From Candidatus Binatia bacterium (GTDB lineage Bacteria > Desulfobacterota > Binatia > HRBIN30), in assembly GCA_026415395.1 (NCBI GenBank), contig JAOAHD010000007.1, positions 1 to 64,000 on the forward strand: a stretch of DNA of 64,000 bases. The letters are read 5' to 3'. Below the pieces are notes generated by a model. It worked only from the letters and a program-made list of their open reading frames with translations. It was not told where the DNA came from and searched no databases. Below are positions 34,104 to 42,577 of the stretch, in pieces; positions within the stretch are counted from its first letter, which is position 1, and every line of letters begins with the position of its first letter. Position numbers and translations under genes: made by a program.

Positions 34104-35015
34104 TTATTTTTCCAGCTCCTCGCGGATGGAGTACATTTTCTGCCGGGCTTCGGTGATGAACGCATCGAGATTGCGCCGGTGATTGGCGCACAGCCCATCA
34201 GGTGCCCCATCGAGCACCAGCAAAGGTTTGAGTGTGGCCGCTCGTCCGAGAGGCTCGGCGACTTCGTTGAGCAAGGTGACGAGCACCGTCCGACCGGCAA
34301 AGGCTTCACGGTACTCGCGCCCTACGGCCAAGACCAAGTAGTGCAGCGAGTGAGCGACGCCTTGGGCGAAGTAAAACTCGTCGTCGGTGTGGAAAAGCCC
34401 GACGTCGGCCCGGTACAAACGGGCGTGCGCGTCGCCAAGCAAATCGGTCCACGCCTGGAATAGGCGAATTAGCTCGACGTTGCGCAAGTTAATCGGGCGG
34501 GAGCGCGGTGGTGTCGCGTGGAGCCCGTCCACATACGCTTCCAGAGCGCGTACGCCTTCGCGCAACTTGGACTCTGCCGAGGGGAACCAGAACTTGGTGA
34601 GTTCGTTACGGAAGGCAGTGTCCGCCCGCACGAGATTGGGATCGAACTGATCGCTCGACACCTTGGTGAGGTGATCCTTGAACACGCGCATGCTCTCGCG
34701 TACGGCCTGCAAGATCCCAAGTTGGCGATTCGCATTGTTGTCGGCCCACAGGGCTGGCCCCCACAGGACAAAATCGTTCGGACGCCAACCGGTCCAACCC
34801 TCGAGTTCGTGCCGCACCAACGCCGCCACGGTTGTCGCGAATACTTCGCCGCTGACGATGCTGCGATCGGCAGGAAATTGTTGCTCGACGTTGAACGACA
34901 AACGGTTATGCCGCTTCTGCCCGAAGTGCAGCAACAACGGCAGGACGACCACGAGTAGGATGGCCGCCACGCCAATGAGGATCGGAACTGCCACCTGACC
35001 CCGTTTACTCGCCAT
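34104..35015 (-). CDS. DUF2333 family membrane-anchored protein
   Basis: The ATG at 35015 (GAGGG upstream) overlaps the end of rarA by 11 nt; 303 aa. One N-terminal membrane helix (about 8-33, 'VAVPILIGVAAILLVVVLPLLLHFG') anchors an otherwise soluble helical domain. The resemblance to DUF2333 rests on 'LWGPALWADNNANRQLGILQAVRESMRVFKDHLTK', 'FWFPSAESKLREGVRALEAYVDGL' and the C-terminal 'ARLYRADVG'. The function of the family is unknown. Overlap with rarA suggests co-transcription but not necessarily a shared task. Confidence 0.8.
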   Translation of the reverse strand: MASKRGQVAVPILIGVAAILLVVVLPLLLHFGQKRHNRLSFNVEQQFPADRSIVSGEVFATTVAALVRHELEGWTGWRPNDFVLWGPALWADNNANRQLGILQAVRESMRVFKDHLTKVSSDQFDPNLVRADTAFRNELTKFWFPSAESKLREGVRALEAYVDGLHATPPRSRPINLRNVELIRLFQAWTDLLGDAHARLYRADVGLFHTDDEFYFAQGVAHSLHYLVLAVGREYREAFAGRTVLVTLLNEVAEPLGRAATLKPLLVLDGAPDGLCANHRRNLDAFITEARQKMYSIREELEK

Positions 35016-36375
35016 TCTTTGCCCTCTTTCTCCGTCGCTCCCGCCAGCCTGCCAAACGCTCGGCAATGAGTTTCTCTTCGCCTTGGTCGCTGGGAAGGTA
35101 GTACGTGCGATCGCGCAGCAAGTCAGGAAGATGCGGCTGATCGGTAAAATGTTCGGGAAGGTCGTGGGCGTACTCGTAACCTCGACCGTAACCCAAGTCG
35201 CGCATCAACTGCGTGGGGGCATTGCGCAAGTGCAGCGGCACCGGCAGGGGCCCGTGCTCTCGCACATCTGCGCTGGCGGCCAGCATGGCCCGGTAGGCGG
35301 CGTTCGACTTCGGTGCGGTGGCCAAAAATGTAGCCGCTTGCGCCAGGGGAATGCGCCCCTCTGGCAGCCCGACAAAGTGCACCGCTTCTTTCGCTGCAAC
35401 CGCGAGCAGCAACGCGCGTGGATCGGCGTTGCCAATATCCTCAGCCGCAAAAATCACCATGCGGCGGGCAATGAACAACGGATCTTCCCCAGCCTCCAGC
35501 ATGCGCATCATCCAGTACACAGCCGCATCCGGATCGCTCCCCCGCAAGCTTTTGATGAATGCGGAAATGACGTTGTAGTGCTCCTCGCCCGCTTTGTCGT
35601 ACAGGAGGGCGCGATGCTGGGCAGCTTCCTCAGCGAGTGCGAGGTCGATCGTCTTTAGGCCGCGCACCTTGGCCAGTTCGGCCGCGGATTCCAAGACGTT
35701 GTACGCAACACGTGCGTCACCGTGCGCTTGCTCCGCGATGAAATCGAGGGCTTCGGGCGCGAGCGAGAGGCCACGGTCGCCGAGGCCGCGCGCTCTGTCC
35801 CCCAGGGCACGGCGCAACAAAATTTTGATATCTGCGCCACTCAAAGGCTCGAGCACGAGCACGCGGCAGCGCGATAGCAAGGGGGCGATGATTTCGAACG
35901 ACGGGTTTTCGGTCGTCGCGCCAATGAGGGTGATGGTGCCGTCTTCAACGTAGGGCAAGAATGCATCTTGTTGGGCTTTGTTAAAGCGGTGGATCTCGTC
36001 CACAAACAGCACCGTTTGCCGACCGTACAAGCGCTGGTTTTCGCGTGCCCGGTCGATGATTGCCCGCAACTCCTTCACCCCCGACAGCACTGCGGAGAAT
36101 TGCACAAAGTCGGCTCGTACGTGCTGCGACAGGAGCAGCGCGAGGGTCGTCTTCCCGCAACCGGGCGGGCCCCACAAAATCAACGACGGGAGCTGGCCAC
36201 TTTGCACAAGCTCGGCAAGAAACCGCCCGCTGCCGAGCAAGTGCTGCTGGCCCACGAACTCCTGCAAAGAGCGCGGCCGCATGCGCTCGGCCAGTGGGGC
36301 ATGTTCTTGGCGAGCCACACTGCCCTGACGCGCAAAGAGATCGGCCTCGGCACCGGCCGGCTTTCGTTTCGGCAT
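35005..36375 (-). CDS. rarA: RarA/MgsA replication-associated recombination AAA+ ATPase
   Basis: 456 aa from the ATG at 36375. It begins with a short basic segment, then 'PLAERMRPRSLQEFVGQQHLLG'. Walker A is 'LWGPPGCGKTTLALLL', Walker B 'TVLFVDEIHRFNKAQQDAFLPYVEDG' and sensor 1 'ITLIGATTENPSFEI', followed by the arginine finger in 'LLSRCRVLVLEPL'. The C-terminal tetramerisation domain includes 'FIKSLRGSDPDAAVYWMMRMLEAGEDPLFIARRM' and 'LGYGRGYEYAHD'. It acts at stalled replication forks and on single-stranded DNA ends with SSB. Confidence 0.95.
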   Translation of the reverse strand: MPKRKPAGAEADLFARQGSVARQEHAPLAERMRPRSLQEFVGQQHLLGSGRFLAELVQSGQLPSLILWGPPGCGKTTLALLLSQHVRADFVQFSAVLSGVKELRAIIDRARENQRLYGRQTVLFVDEIHRFNKAQQDAFLPYVEDGTITLIGATTENPSFEIIAPLLSRCRVLVLEPLSGADIKILLRRALGDRARGLGDRGLSLAPEALDFIAEQAHGDARVAYNVLESAAELAKVRGLKTIDLALAEEAAQHRALLYDKAGEEHYNVISAFIKSLRGSDPDAAVYWMMRMLEAGEDPLFIARRMVIFAAEDIGNADPRALLLAVAAKEAVHFVGLPEGRIPLAQAATFLATAPKSNAAYRAMLAASADVREHGPLPVPLHLRNAPTQLMRDLGYGRGYEYAHDLPEHFTDQPHLPDLLRDRTYYLPSDQGEEKLIAERLAGWRERRRKRAKNGE

Positions 36376-36443
36376 GGCCGGGAGCCTAGCACAGCTCCGC
36401 CAGCGCGCCGCAACCCGCCATCTGGTCAAACTGCGGACGTGGT

Positions 36444-36716
36444 TTACTTACCGGCGGCCGACGCTTGCTCCGCCTCCTCGAGCGGCTCCCACCATTGGCA
36501 CCACCAATTCTCCCCCACCAGGATGCGAAGCTTCGGGTGCCAACAGTAGGAAATGTCCTCGTCAGGGTTCAGGTAGTAATAACAATTGCGGCAGCGTTCC
36601 TCGCCGTTCGGCTTGCCGCGCAAGATGGCATCTTCAGCGAGGTGCTTGAGCTGCAAGGCCAACTTCTCGTCTTCCGGCTTCGGTTCTAATCGTGGTAGTT
36701 CAAAGTCGTCTGCCAT
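36444..36716 (-). CDS. Small HiPIP-like four-cysteine protein
   Basis: 90 aa, cytoplasmic (no signal peptide). An acidic N-terminus is followed by 'EERCRNCYYYLNPDEDISYCWHP' and 'GENWWCQWWE'. The spacing C-x2-C-x12-C-x13-C with an aromatic-W-C-x-W ending resembles high-potential iron-sulfur proteins and the small HiPIP-like subunits of some glycyl-radical enzymes. A structural zinc site is the main alternative. It lies 68 nt upstream of rarA on the same strand. Function not known. Confidence 0.65.
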   Translation of the reverse strand: MADDFELPRLEPKPEDEKLALQLKHLAEDAILRGKPNGEERCRNCYYYLNPDEDISYCWHPKLRILVGENWWCQWWEPLEEAEQASAAGK

Positions 36717-36859
36717 GGCTTTCGAACTCCTCCCTTCATTCTGTTACTGACCGGCGCACTGCGTTGGCCTCGACAGCCGCCACCGTTCCTGCCCTAGCCG
36801 CCTCGAGATGGCAATCGAGTTGCAGTACCCGTGAGCCCTGCATATAGCAAAAGCAGTCC

Positions 36860-37345
36860 ATGGGAGAAGCAAATTCCAGCACGCCACCGTTTCCGCGTCC
36901 TTGGCTCCAGAGGGAGCCAGGCCGCCTCATTGGCCGCGGGCATCCGGCAGGAGACTTTCTCGAGGCATACCGCTGGGAACTGCTAGAAGAAGCCCCTGGG
37001 CTGCTGCGCGTGCGTGCTCACTTGCCTGCGCACGTGAAAAATCCGCGCGGGCAACTCTTTGGCGGCTTCACCCCAACTTACGTCGATCTGATCGCCCTCC
37101 TCACCGTGCGTGCTGGGCAACCGCGCGACGGCTGGAAAACTTGGCTGGCCACCACGAGTATGCGACTCGATTACTTCGAACCCATCGTTGGCCCGCAGTT
37201 TTTGGTCGAAAGCAAGCTCGTCAAAGCGCGCGGGCGCACCCGCGCGGTGGAGACCCGCTTTTACGATCCCGAAGACACGCTCGCTGTCTTCGCCTTCACC
37301 CTCATTCGCGAGATGCCCCTGGATCGCCCGCTCGGCGACGGCTGA
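36860..37345 (+). CDS. PaaI-type hotdog-fold thioesterase
   Basis: 161 aa. The hotdog fold is visible from about residue 35: 'LRVRAHLPAHVKNPRGQLFGGFTPTYVDLIALLTVRAG' (the N-x-x-G-x-x-x-GG helix region), 'TWLATTSMRLDYFEPIVGPQFLVESKLVKARGRTRAVETRFY' and 'TLAVFAFTLIREM'. Such enzymes hydrolyse acyl-CoA thioesters in the cytoplasm; the substrate is undefined. The ATG at 36860 has no clear Shine-Dalgarno. Confidence 0.85.
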   Translation: MGEANSSTPPFPRPWLQREPGRLIGRGHPAGDFLEAYRWELLEEAPGLLRVRAHLPAHVKNPRGQLFGGFTPTYVDLIALLTVRAGQPRDGWKTWLATTSMRLDYFEPIVGPQFLVESKLVKARGRTRAVETRFYDPEDTLAVFAFTLIREMPLDRPLGDG

Positions 37346-37594
37346 AATTGCCGTGTGGTGAGATTGGCAAACAACTCACGGAGCAAGCCGCGCTGCACCT
37401 CGCACTCGAGGCCGATCAGTAGGCGCGGCACCAACTCCGCCGAACGACAACACCGGCCAAGTGCTGCGACTAGAAGCAGCACTGCGTGCGGTTGCTGCTC
37501 GGCTCTCCTGCGACCGTAAGCAACAGGGGAGCGCAAACAACCGGCCGTTGCACCCCTCGCTGTTGTCAGGGGCATAGCGCGCCGGGTACGCAGC

Positions 37595-38017
37595 CTAACG
37601 CACGGACAGCACGCGAACGTCGAAAATCAGGGTTTTTCCTGCCAAGGGATGGTTGGCATCGATCACGATGGTTTCGTCGTGCACCTCGTGTACGCGCACG
37701 TGGCGCTCCCGGCCGTTCGCATCGCGTGCCACGAGTTCGGTACCAACCACTCGCGCCGCCGGCGGCACGAGATTCTTGTCCACCTCGTAGAACGCTTCGG
37801 GCAGCACCTCGCCGTATGCGAGTTCCGGCGGGATGCGGATTTCTTTGACGTCGCCTTCCTCGAGCCCCTCGAGACCCTGCTCCAGTCCAGGAATGATTTC
37901 TTCGTTCCCCTGCGTGTACTCGAATGCCTCTTCACCCACGTTGCTCTCGATGATGCTCCCATCTTCGAGCCGCAACGTGTACTCAATCGCAACGCGATTT
38001 CCTGCGTGGATACCCAT
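37595..38017 (-). CDS. slyD: SlyD-like FKBP-type peptidyl-prolyl isomerase
   Basis: 140 aa. 'VAIEYTLRLEDGSIIESN', 'FEYTQGNEEIIPGLEQGLEGLEEGD' and 'PPELAYGEVLPEAFYEVDKNLVPP' mark the FKBP core with the inserted IF chaperone domain (about 70-122). It ends with 'DANHPLAGKTLIFDVRVLSVR', the SlyD signature NHPLAGKxL. The His/Cys-rich nickel-binding tail of E. coli SlyD is missing, so it is the short form. It catalyses prolyl isomerisation and holds unfolded proteins in the cytoplasm. Confidence 0.92.
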   Translation of the reverse strand: MGIHAGNRVAIEYTLRLEDGSIIESNVGEEAFEYTQGNEEIIPGLEQGLEGLEEGDVKEIRIPPELAYGEVLPEAFYEVDKNLVPPAARVVGTELVARDANGRERHVRVHEVHDETIVIDANHPLAGKTLIFDVRVLSVR

Positions 38018-38490
38018 TGGTTCCTCCTTGCTGACTTCCGCGCGAACTGCGTGTCGCGCCCACGGCCGTTATGCTGCTTCGTCCTAAGGGGCGACGGCCA
38101 CCCCTGAGGAACCAACTGGCTTGCCCCGGAAATTTTTCCTGGGGCCCCCACCCAATCAGAACGGGTAGCTGGTGTCAATAAGCGAGAGCGCAGGTAACCA
38201 GAACCACTGCAATACTGCTGGTTCCATTCAGCAATGCTCTTGGCCGCCACTGCGCCGCCAAAGGCGGCGCGCTGCTTTCCGGACGGCTCGGGCGCTTTGT
38301 TGGAGCACCGTCTTCATCACCGTCCTGTGGTTCTCTCGCGAACCGCTCCCACCGCCACCTTGGCTTCCGTGTGCGTGCAATCCACCGCGACCAAGGGTAA
38401 ACAAGTTGACGCCAAGAAACTCCGTAAGCGCATGGACCCTCACCTTCGATCTTTTGCCCTCTGGCGCGAAGCAACAGGATTGCTGGAGCG
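38018..38490. other. Intergenic region, no supported gene
   Basis: 473 bp between the divergent slyD-like and FAD oxidoreductase genes. Frames in it lack ribosome sites and family resemblance. Promoters of both genes should lie here, but I cannot pick convincing -35/-10 pairs. Confidence 0.5.
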
Positions 38491-39597
38491 ATGCACTCTG
38501 TAGACGTTGTGATTGTCGGCGCCGGTTTTGCCGGCGCTGCCACTGCATTTCACTTAACTCGTCGCGGTGTGCGGCGCGTGGTCGTGTTGGAACGTGAAGC
38601 CATCCCGGGCTACCACGCCTCAGGACGCAACGCGGCTCTCGGCTTTACGTCCATCGATGAGCCGGAGGCGGCTGCGCTGGCGCGAGCCGGACTCGCCTTC
38701 ATTCGCGAAGAGGCCAGCGCGCTGGCCGGTCGGAGCATTTTCCGCCCTTGTGGCTCGCTGTTGGTCGCAGGGGAATCCTCCACAGCCGCGCGCCTGCAAG
38801 CCATGGCTCGAACGAAGGGCATGGGGTTCGCGTGGTGGGATCGGAACGCTGCGGTTGCCGCTGTTCCGGTACTCGAGGGCGCGGAGATCTGCGGGGCGTT
38901 GTGGAGTGCGGATGATGGCGTGGTCGACATCCACGCTTTGCTGCAGGTCTACTTGCGTGAAGCTCGCAGTTTTGGAGCGGAGATCGTCTACAACGCACCG
39001 GTCGAACGGATCGAGGTCCGCCACAACCGCGTTGTGGCCGTGCACACCCGGGCGGGTTCGTGGGGATGCGGTGTTCTTGTGGATGCTGCAGGCGCGTGGG
39101 CTAGTGAAGTCGCCAGGCTGGCAGGCTCGCCGATGCCCACACTGGAACCGCGGCGACGGCATTTGTTTCTCGGGCAGACATCTACGCCCATCAATTCGCA
39201 ATGGCCTTTCGTTTGGCATGCCGACGTCGATACCTACTTCCGGCCCGAAGGTGCGGGGCTTTTGCTGAGCCCGTGCGATGCCACTCCGCACCCAGCAGCA
39301 GAACCAGCGATCGACGATTCTGCGAAGGTGCTTCTCGCGGAAAAACTCACCCGTGCTTTTCCACGCTTGGCTGAATTGGCCCTGGTTTCCGCATGGGCCT
39401 GCTTGCGCACGTTCGCTGCGGACGAGCGCTTCGTCATCGGACCCGACCCGGCGATCGGCGGCTTTGTTTGGGTTGCGGGCCTCGGCGGACACGGTATGAC
39501 CACGAGCGCGGCAGTGGGACGGCTTGCGGCAAGCGCTGTGCTCGGTGAAGCAGCGGACGAACTCTCCTGGTTTCGGCCAGAGCGCTTGCTCCGGTGA
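38491..39597 (+). CDS. DAO-family FAD-dependent oxidoreductase
   Basis: 368 aa. The dinucleotide-binding motif 'VIVGAGFAGAATAFHLTRRG' is at the N-terminus, then 'VVLEREAIPGYHASGRNAALG', typical of D-amino-acid oxidase/glycine oxidase-like proteins. A second FAD contact is 'VLVDAAGAWASEVARLAG'. Near the C-terminus, 'FVWVAGLGGHGMTTSAAVGRLAA' matches the FAD-binding GxGGxG-type ending. It oxidises an amine or 2-hydroxy acid; the exact substrate cannot be inferred. Transcribed alone, converging on the metallo-hydrolase gene. Confidence 0.87.
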   Translation: MHSVDVVIVGAGFAGAATAFHLTRRGVRRVVVLEREAIPGYHASGRNAALGFTSIDEPEAAALARAGLAFIREEASALAGRSIFRPCGSLLVAGESSTAARLQAMARTKGMGFAWWDRNAAVAAVPVLEGAEICGALWSADDGVVDIHALLQVYLREARSFGAEIVYNAPVERIEVRHNRVVAVHTRAGSWGCGVLVDAAGAWASEVARLAGSPMPTLEPRRRHLFLGQTSTPINSQWPFVWHADVDTYFRPEGAGLLLSPCDATPHPAAEPAIDDSAKVLLAEKLTRAFPRLAELALVSAWACLRTFAADERFVIGPDPAIGGFVWVAGLGGHGMTTSAAVGRLAASAVLGEAADELSWFRPERLLR

Positions 39598-39613
39598 AAC
39601 CCATTGCCCGAGG

Positions 39614-40639
39614 TTACCAGCGGCGCGTTTCGCCCACCGCCAGTACCCATGCGTCTTCCGCACGGTAACCGAGGCGGACTGCAGCTGCACGAAAACGCTG
39701 GGGTGGCTCCTCCAATGGCTCGTCGGTCAAATCGAACGTGCCCCAGTGCATCGCGAGAACGCGCCGTGCATCCAGGTCGCGCGCCGCTTGCACCGCTTCC
39801 TCTGGGTTCATGTGCACAAAGCGCATGATCGACGGAGGATCGTAGGCGCCGATGGGGACGGCCGCCAGATCGATGGGACCGAGTCGCTCTCCGATCTCCT
39901 TGAACCCCGGAAAGTAACCCGTATCCCCGGCGTGATAAAACTTCCGGTGCTTCCCCTCCACTACCCAGCCTGCCCACAACCGGCGGTGTTGATCGGTGAG
40001 GCCGCGCCCGGAAAAATGCTGTGCGGGCACGCAGTGCACGCGCACGTTCTTGACCTCGACGGATTGCCACCAATCCAGGGCCACGAACCGCCCTCCCAGG
40101 CTATGGACCAACTCCCCCATGTTCAGCGGCACGAGGAACAACACGTTGCGCCGTGCCAGCTCCTTCCACGTGGGCAGGTCGGCGTGGTCGTAGTGGTCGT
40201 GGGAGATGGTGACGAAGTCGACCGGCGGTAGCTCCTTGAGCGGAATCCCTGGAGGTTGCAGGCGGCGTGGTCCGGCAAAGGACACCGGGCTTGCCCGCGA
40301 GGAGAAAATGGGATCGGTGAGAAAAGTCACTCCCTCCATACGCACGAGAAACGTTGAATGGCCGATCCAAGTCACACTCGGGTTGTGTGCAATCATGTTG
40401 CGATCGTACGGCACCCAGGGCGCCCCGCCCCTGCGGGGGTTAAGCGAAGTCCAGGCCTTGCGGGCAAAGAAGCTGAGCATTTCCCCCACGCCTGGGAACG
40501 GACGCGGGCCCGTGCTGTTGCAGAATTCTTTACCGCAACGAGGGGCGCCAGCTTGAGCCACGGCCGTCACTGTAAGCACAACCCCAAACCCAATCCCAGC
40601 CAGCCTGGAGAGACGCCGCACAAGAGAACCGTGCACCAC
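39614..40639 (-). CDS. NAPE-PLD-like metallo-beta-lactamase-fold hydrolase, exported
   Basis: 341 aa from a GTG start (GTG GTG CAC). The N-terminus has a hydrophobic signal or anchor ('LAGIGFGVVLTVTAVAQAGA'). The MBL fold is clear: 'SVTWIGHSTFLVRMEGVTFLTDPIFS', the metal motif 'ISHDHYDHADLPTW', 'CVPAQHFSGRG' and 'HAGDTGYFPGF', ending 'VLAMHWGTFDLTDE'. Relatives include N-acyl-phosphatidylethanolamine phospholipase D and UlaG-like lactonases, so a phosphodiesterase of envelope lipids is possible but unproven. Confidence 0.85.
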   Translation of the reverse strand: MVHGSLVRRLSRLAGIGFGVVLTVTAVAQAGAPRCGKEFCNSTGPRPFPGVGEMLSFFARKAWTSLNPRRGGAPWVPYDRNMIAHNPSVTWIGHSTFLVRMEGVTFLTDPIFSSRASPVSFAGPRRLQPPGIPLKELPPVDFVTISHDHYDHADLPTWKELARRNVLFLVPLNMGELVHSLGGRFVALDWWQSVEVKNVRVHCVPAQHFSGRGLTDQHRRLWAGWVVEGKHRKFYHAGDTGYFPGFKEIGERLGPIDLAAVPIGAYDPPSIMRFVHMNPEEAVQAARDLDARRVLAMHWGTFDLTDEPLEEPPQRFRAAAVRLGYRAEDAWVLAVGETRRW

Positions 40640-40663
40640 ACTCGGCAGTTTAGCGTGCAGCAG

Positions 40664-41326
40664 TCAGCTCGCGAGCACGAGCGGCAACACCTCGAGGGAC
40701 CGTGCGACGGTGAGCTCAGCGCTGGCAACTTCGTGGCTCCGATAGCCCCACAGCGCCCCGCAGAACGCCACACCAGCGGTGGCGGCGGTGGCGCGGTCGA
40801 TCCCCGCGTCGCCCACGAGCAACGTGCGCGGGGGCGGCACGCCCACTGTAGTGCACAGGAAAAACACACCGCTCGGATCAGGCTTTCGTTGCGGCAGCGT
40901 GTCTCCCCCGCATAAGGCAGCAATGAACGGCCGCAAACCCAAACGGCTCAAAATCTCCTCGCTGAGACCCGCGGGTTTATTGGTGAGCACCGTAGCCACC
41001 ACACCCGCCTCGCGCAGTCCGCGCAGGAGTTCCTCTACGCCAGGATAGGCGCGGCTACGGTCGACCGGGTGAGCCCGGTACTCCGCGAGAAACACGGCTA
41101 GAACACGTTCGACCTCAGGTTCATCGCCACCCCTGCCAGCAAGCGCCTGCTCCACCAGCCGCCGCGCTCCTTCGCCAACCATTTGGCGCACTTCCTTGAT
41201 CGTGTACTGGGGGAAACCAAAGCAACCAAGAGCGTAGTTCAGAGCAGCGGCGATGTCTCCGACCGTGTCGACCAGGGTGCCGTCGAGGTCGAAGATAACG
41301 TGGTTCCAGCGGGCGTGCCCGGCCAT
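40664..41326 (-). CDS. gph: HAD-superfamily phosphoglycolate phosphatase-like
   Basis: 220 aa. HAD motif I is 'VIFDLDGTLVDTVGDI', motif II 'VLTNKPAG', the motif III Lys lies in 'LPQRKPDPSG' and motif IV in 'TLLVGDAGIDRATAATAGV'. The helical cap (about 18-85) is of the C1 type seen in Gph. It dephosphorylates 2-phosphoglycolate or related small phosphates. Motif IV reads D-A-G-x-D where DSxxD is common, a mild variation. It follows the OYE gene by 12 nt on the same strand. Confidence 0.85.
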   Translation of the reverse strand: MAGHARWNHVIFDLDGTLVDTVGDIAAALNYALGCFGFPQYTIKEVRQMVGEGARRLVEQALAGRGGDEPEVERVLAVFLAEYRAHPVDRSRAYPGVEELLRGLREAGVVATVLTNKPAGLSEEILSRLGLRPFIAALCGGDTLPQRKPDPSGVFFLCTTVGVPPPRTLLVGDAGIDRATAATAGVAFCGALWGYRSHEVASAELTVARSLEVLPLVLAS

Positions 41327-41338
41327 TCTGCAGCACCG

Positions 41339-42577
41339 TCAGAGAGGAAAGCCGGGCCGCTCGCTCGGATCAACGAGCACGCAGTGCGTGCCACGGTAAA
41401 TCGTGGCCATGCACTTGTTGCAGTGAATGCAAGCTCCGTCGCGTTTGTCGCCACGAGCCCAACGCGCGATCAAGTTCGGTTCGCGGAGCAGCGCGCGCCC
41501 GAGCGCGACGAACTCGAAACCTTCCTGCAGCGCGCTGCGGGCACTCGCCAAACGATTGATGCCGCCGAGGAGAATCAACGGCATTTTGAGCTCTGCCCGA
41601 AAGCGTCGTGCGAGAGGCAGGAAGAACAACTCCTCGAATGGATAAGTACGCAGAAAGCGGCGCCCGAGCAAGCGAAATGGCAAACGCAGCCACGGTGGAA
41701 ACGCCGCCGCCATTTCCGCAAGCGGTACGTCGCCACGGAAAAGAAACATAGGATTTTCGAACGAACTGCCACCGGTGAGTTCCAAACCATCGAGGTGGCC
41801 GTCCGCTTCTAGGAGACGGGCCACAGCAATGCTGTCCTCGACCGTCAGGCCGCCCCGCACGCCATCGGTCATGTTGAGTTTCGCAGTAACGGCGACGGTG
41901 CTGCCCACACGCGTGCGCACTGCCGCAGCAATTTCTCGCGCCAGTCGTGCCCGTTTTTCCAAGCCCCCACCCCAGGCGTCGCGCCGCTGATTCAAACGCG
42001 GGCTCAAGAATGCGCTGACCAGGTAGCCGTGACCGAAGTGCAATTCGATCGCATCGAAGCCCGCCTCGCGTGCCACGGTTGCGGCTTCGCCAAAGTCGCC
42101 GATGATGCGACGCAAGTCCTCCTCGCTGGCTTGTCGCAAAAAGCGTAAGGCGCGCCCCACCCAACGGCGCGACGGTGCCAGACCTTGTCCCACGGTGACG
42201 CCCACCGGACCCGCGTGCCCAAGTTGAATGGACACGGCGGCGCCTGCACGGTGCATCTCCTCCACAAAGTGGCGGAGGCCAGACAGGCTTTGGCGGTGCA
42301 CGACGATTTCGTTCGGTGCTCCACGGCCATCGTCGCTCACCGCGCAGTAAGCCAATGTGGTCATCGCCACGCCGCCTTCGGCAAACGCGCGATGGAAGCT
42401 CACCAGGGCATCGGTCACCACCCCGCCACGGGCGCGCCCTTCGAATGTCGCCGCCTTGATGAAGCGATTTTTCAACGTGAGGGGACCGAGCTGACCGGGT
42501 GCAAACGGATCGATCGTGGATGTTGTAGGACTAACCACGCTCACCGTCAGAACCGATCGGGCCAAGTCGGATGCCAC
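41339..42577 (-). CDS. NADH:flavin oxidoreductase, Old Yellow Enzyme family
   Basis: Up to 412 aa; a GTG at 42577 overlaps the amidase by 31 nt, and GTGs nearer 42544 are equally possible. The TIM barrel with FMN sites is visible: 'FAPGQLGPLTLKNRFIKAATFEG', 'VSIQLGHAGPVG', 'FDAIELHFGHGYLVSAFLSPRLNQRRDAWGG' and 'LILLGGINRLASARSALQEGFEFVALGRALLREPNL'. A Cys cluster, 'CIHCNKCMATIYRGTHCV', resembles the iron-sulfur site of 2,4-dienoyl-CoA-reductase-type relatives, but the C-terminal FAD/NAD domains are absent. It reduces an activated C=C bond; substrate unknown. Confidence 0.88.
   Translation of the reverse strand: MASDLARSVLTVSVVSPTTSTIDPFAPGQLGPLTLKNRFIKAATFEGRARGGVVTDALVSFHRAFAEGGVAMTTLAYCAVSDDGRGAPNEIVVHRQSLSGLRHFVEEMHRAGAAVSIQLGHAGPVGVTVGQGLAPSRRWVGRALRFLRQASEEDLRRIIGDFGEAATVAREAGFDAIELHFGHGYLVSAFLSPRLNQRRDAWGGGLEKRARLAREIAAAVRTRVGSTVAVTAKLNMTDGVRGGLTVEDSIAVARLLEADGHLDGLELTGGSSFENPMFLFRGDVPLAEMAAAFPPWLRLPFRLLGRRFLRTYPFEELFFLPLARRFRAELKMPLILLGGINRLASARSALQEGFEFVALGRALLREPNLIARWARGDKRDGACIHCNKCMATIYRGTHCVLVDPSERPGFPL

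Noticed and set aside
33549-34463. Long plus-strand reading frame over the intergenic region
   Set aside because: It is antisense to the DUF2333 gene in its second half, has no ribosome site and an Arg-rich composition typical of GC-rich shadows.
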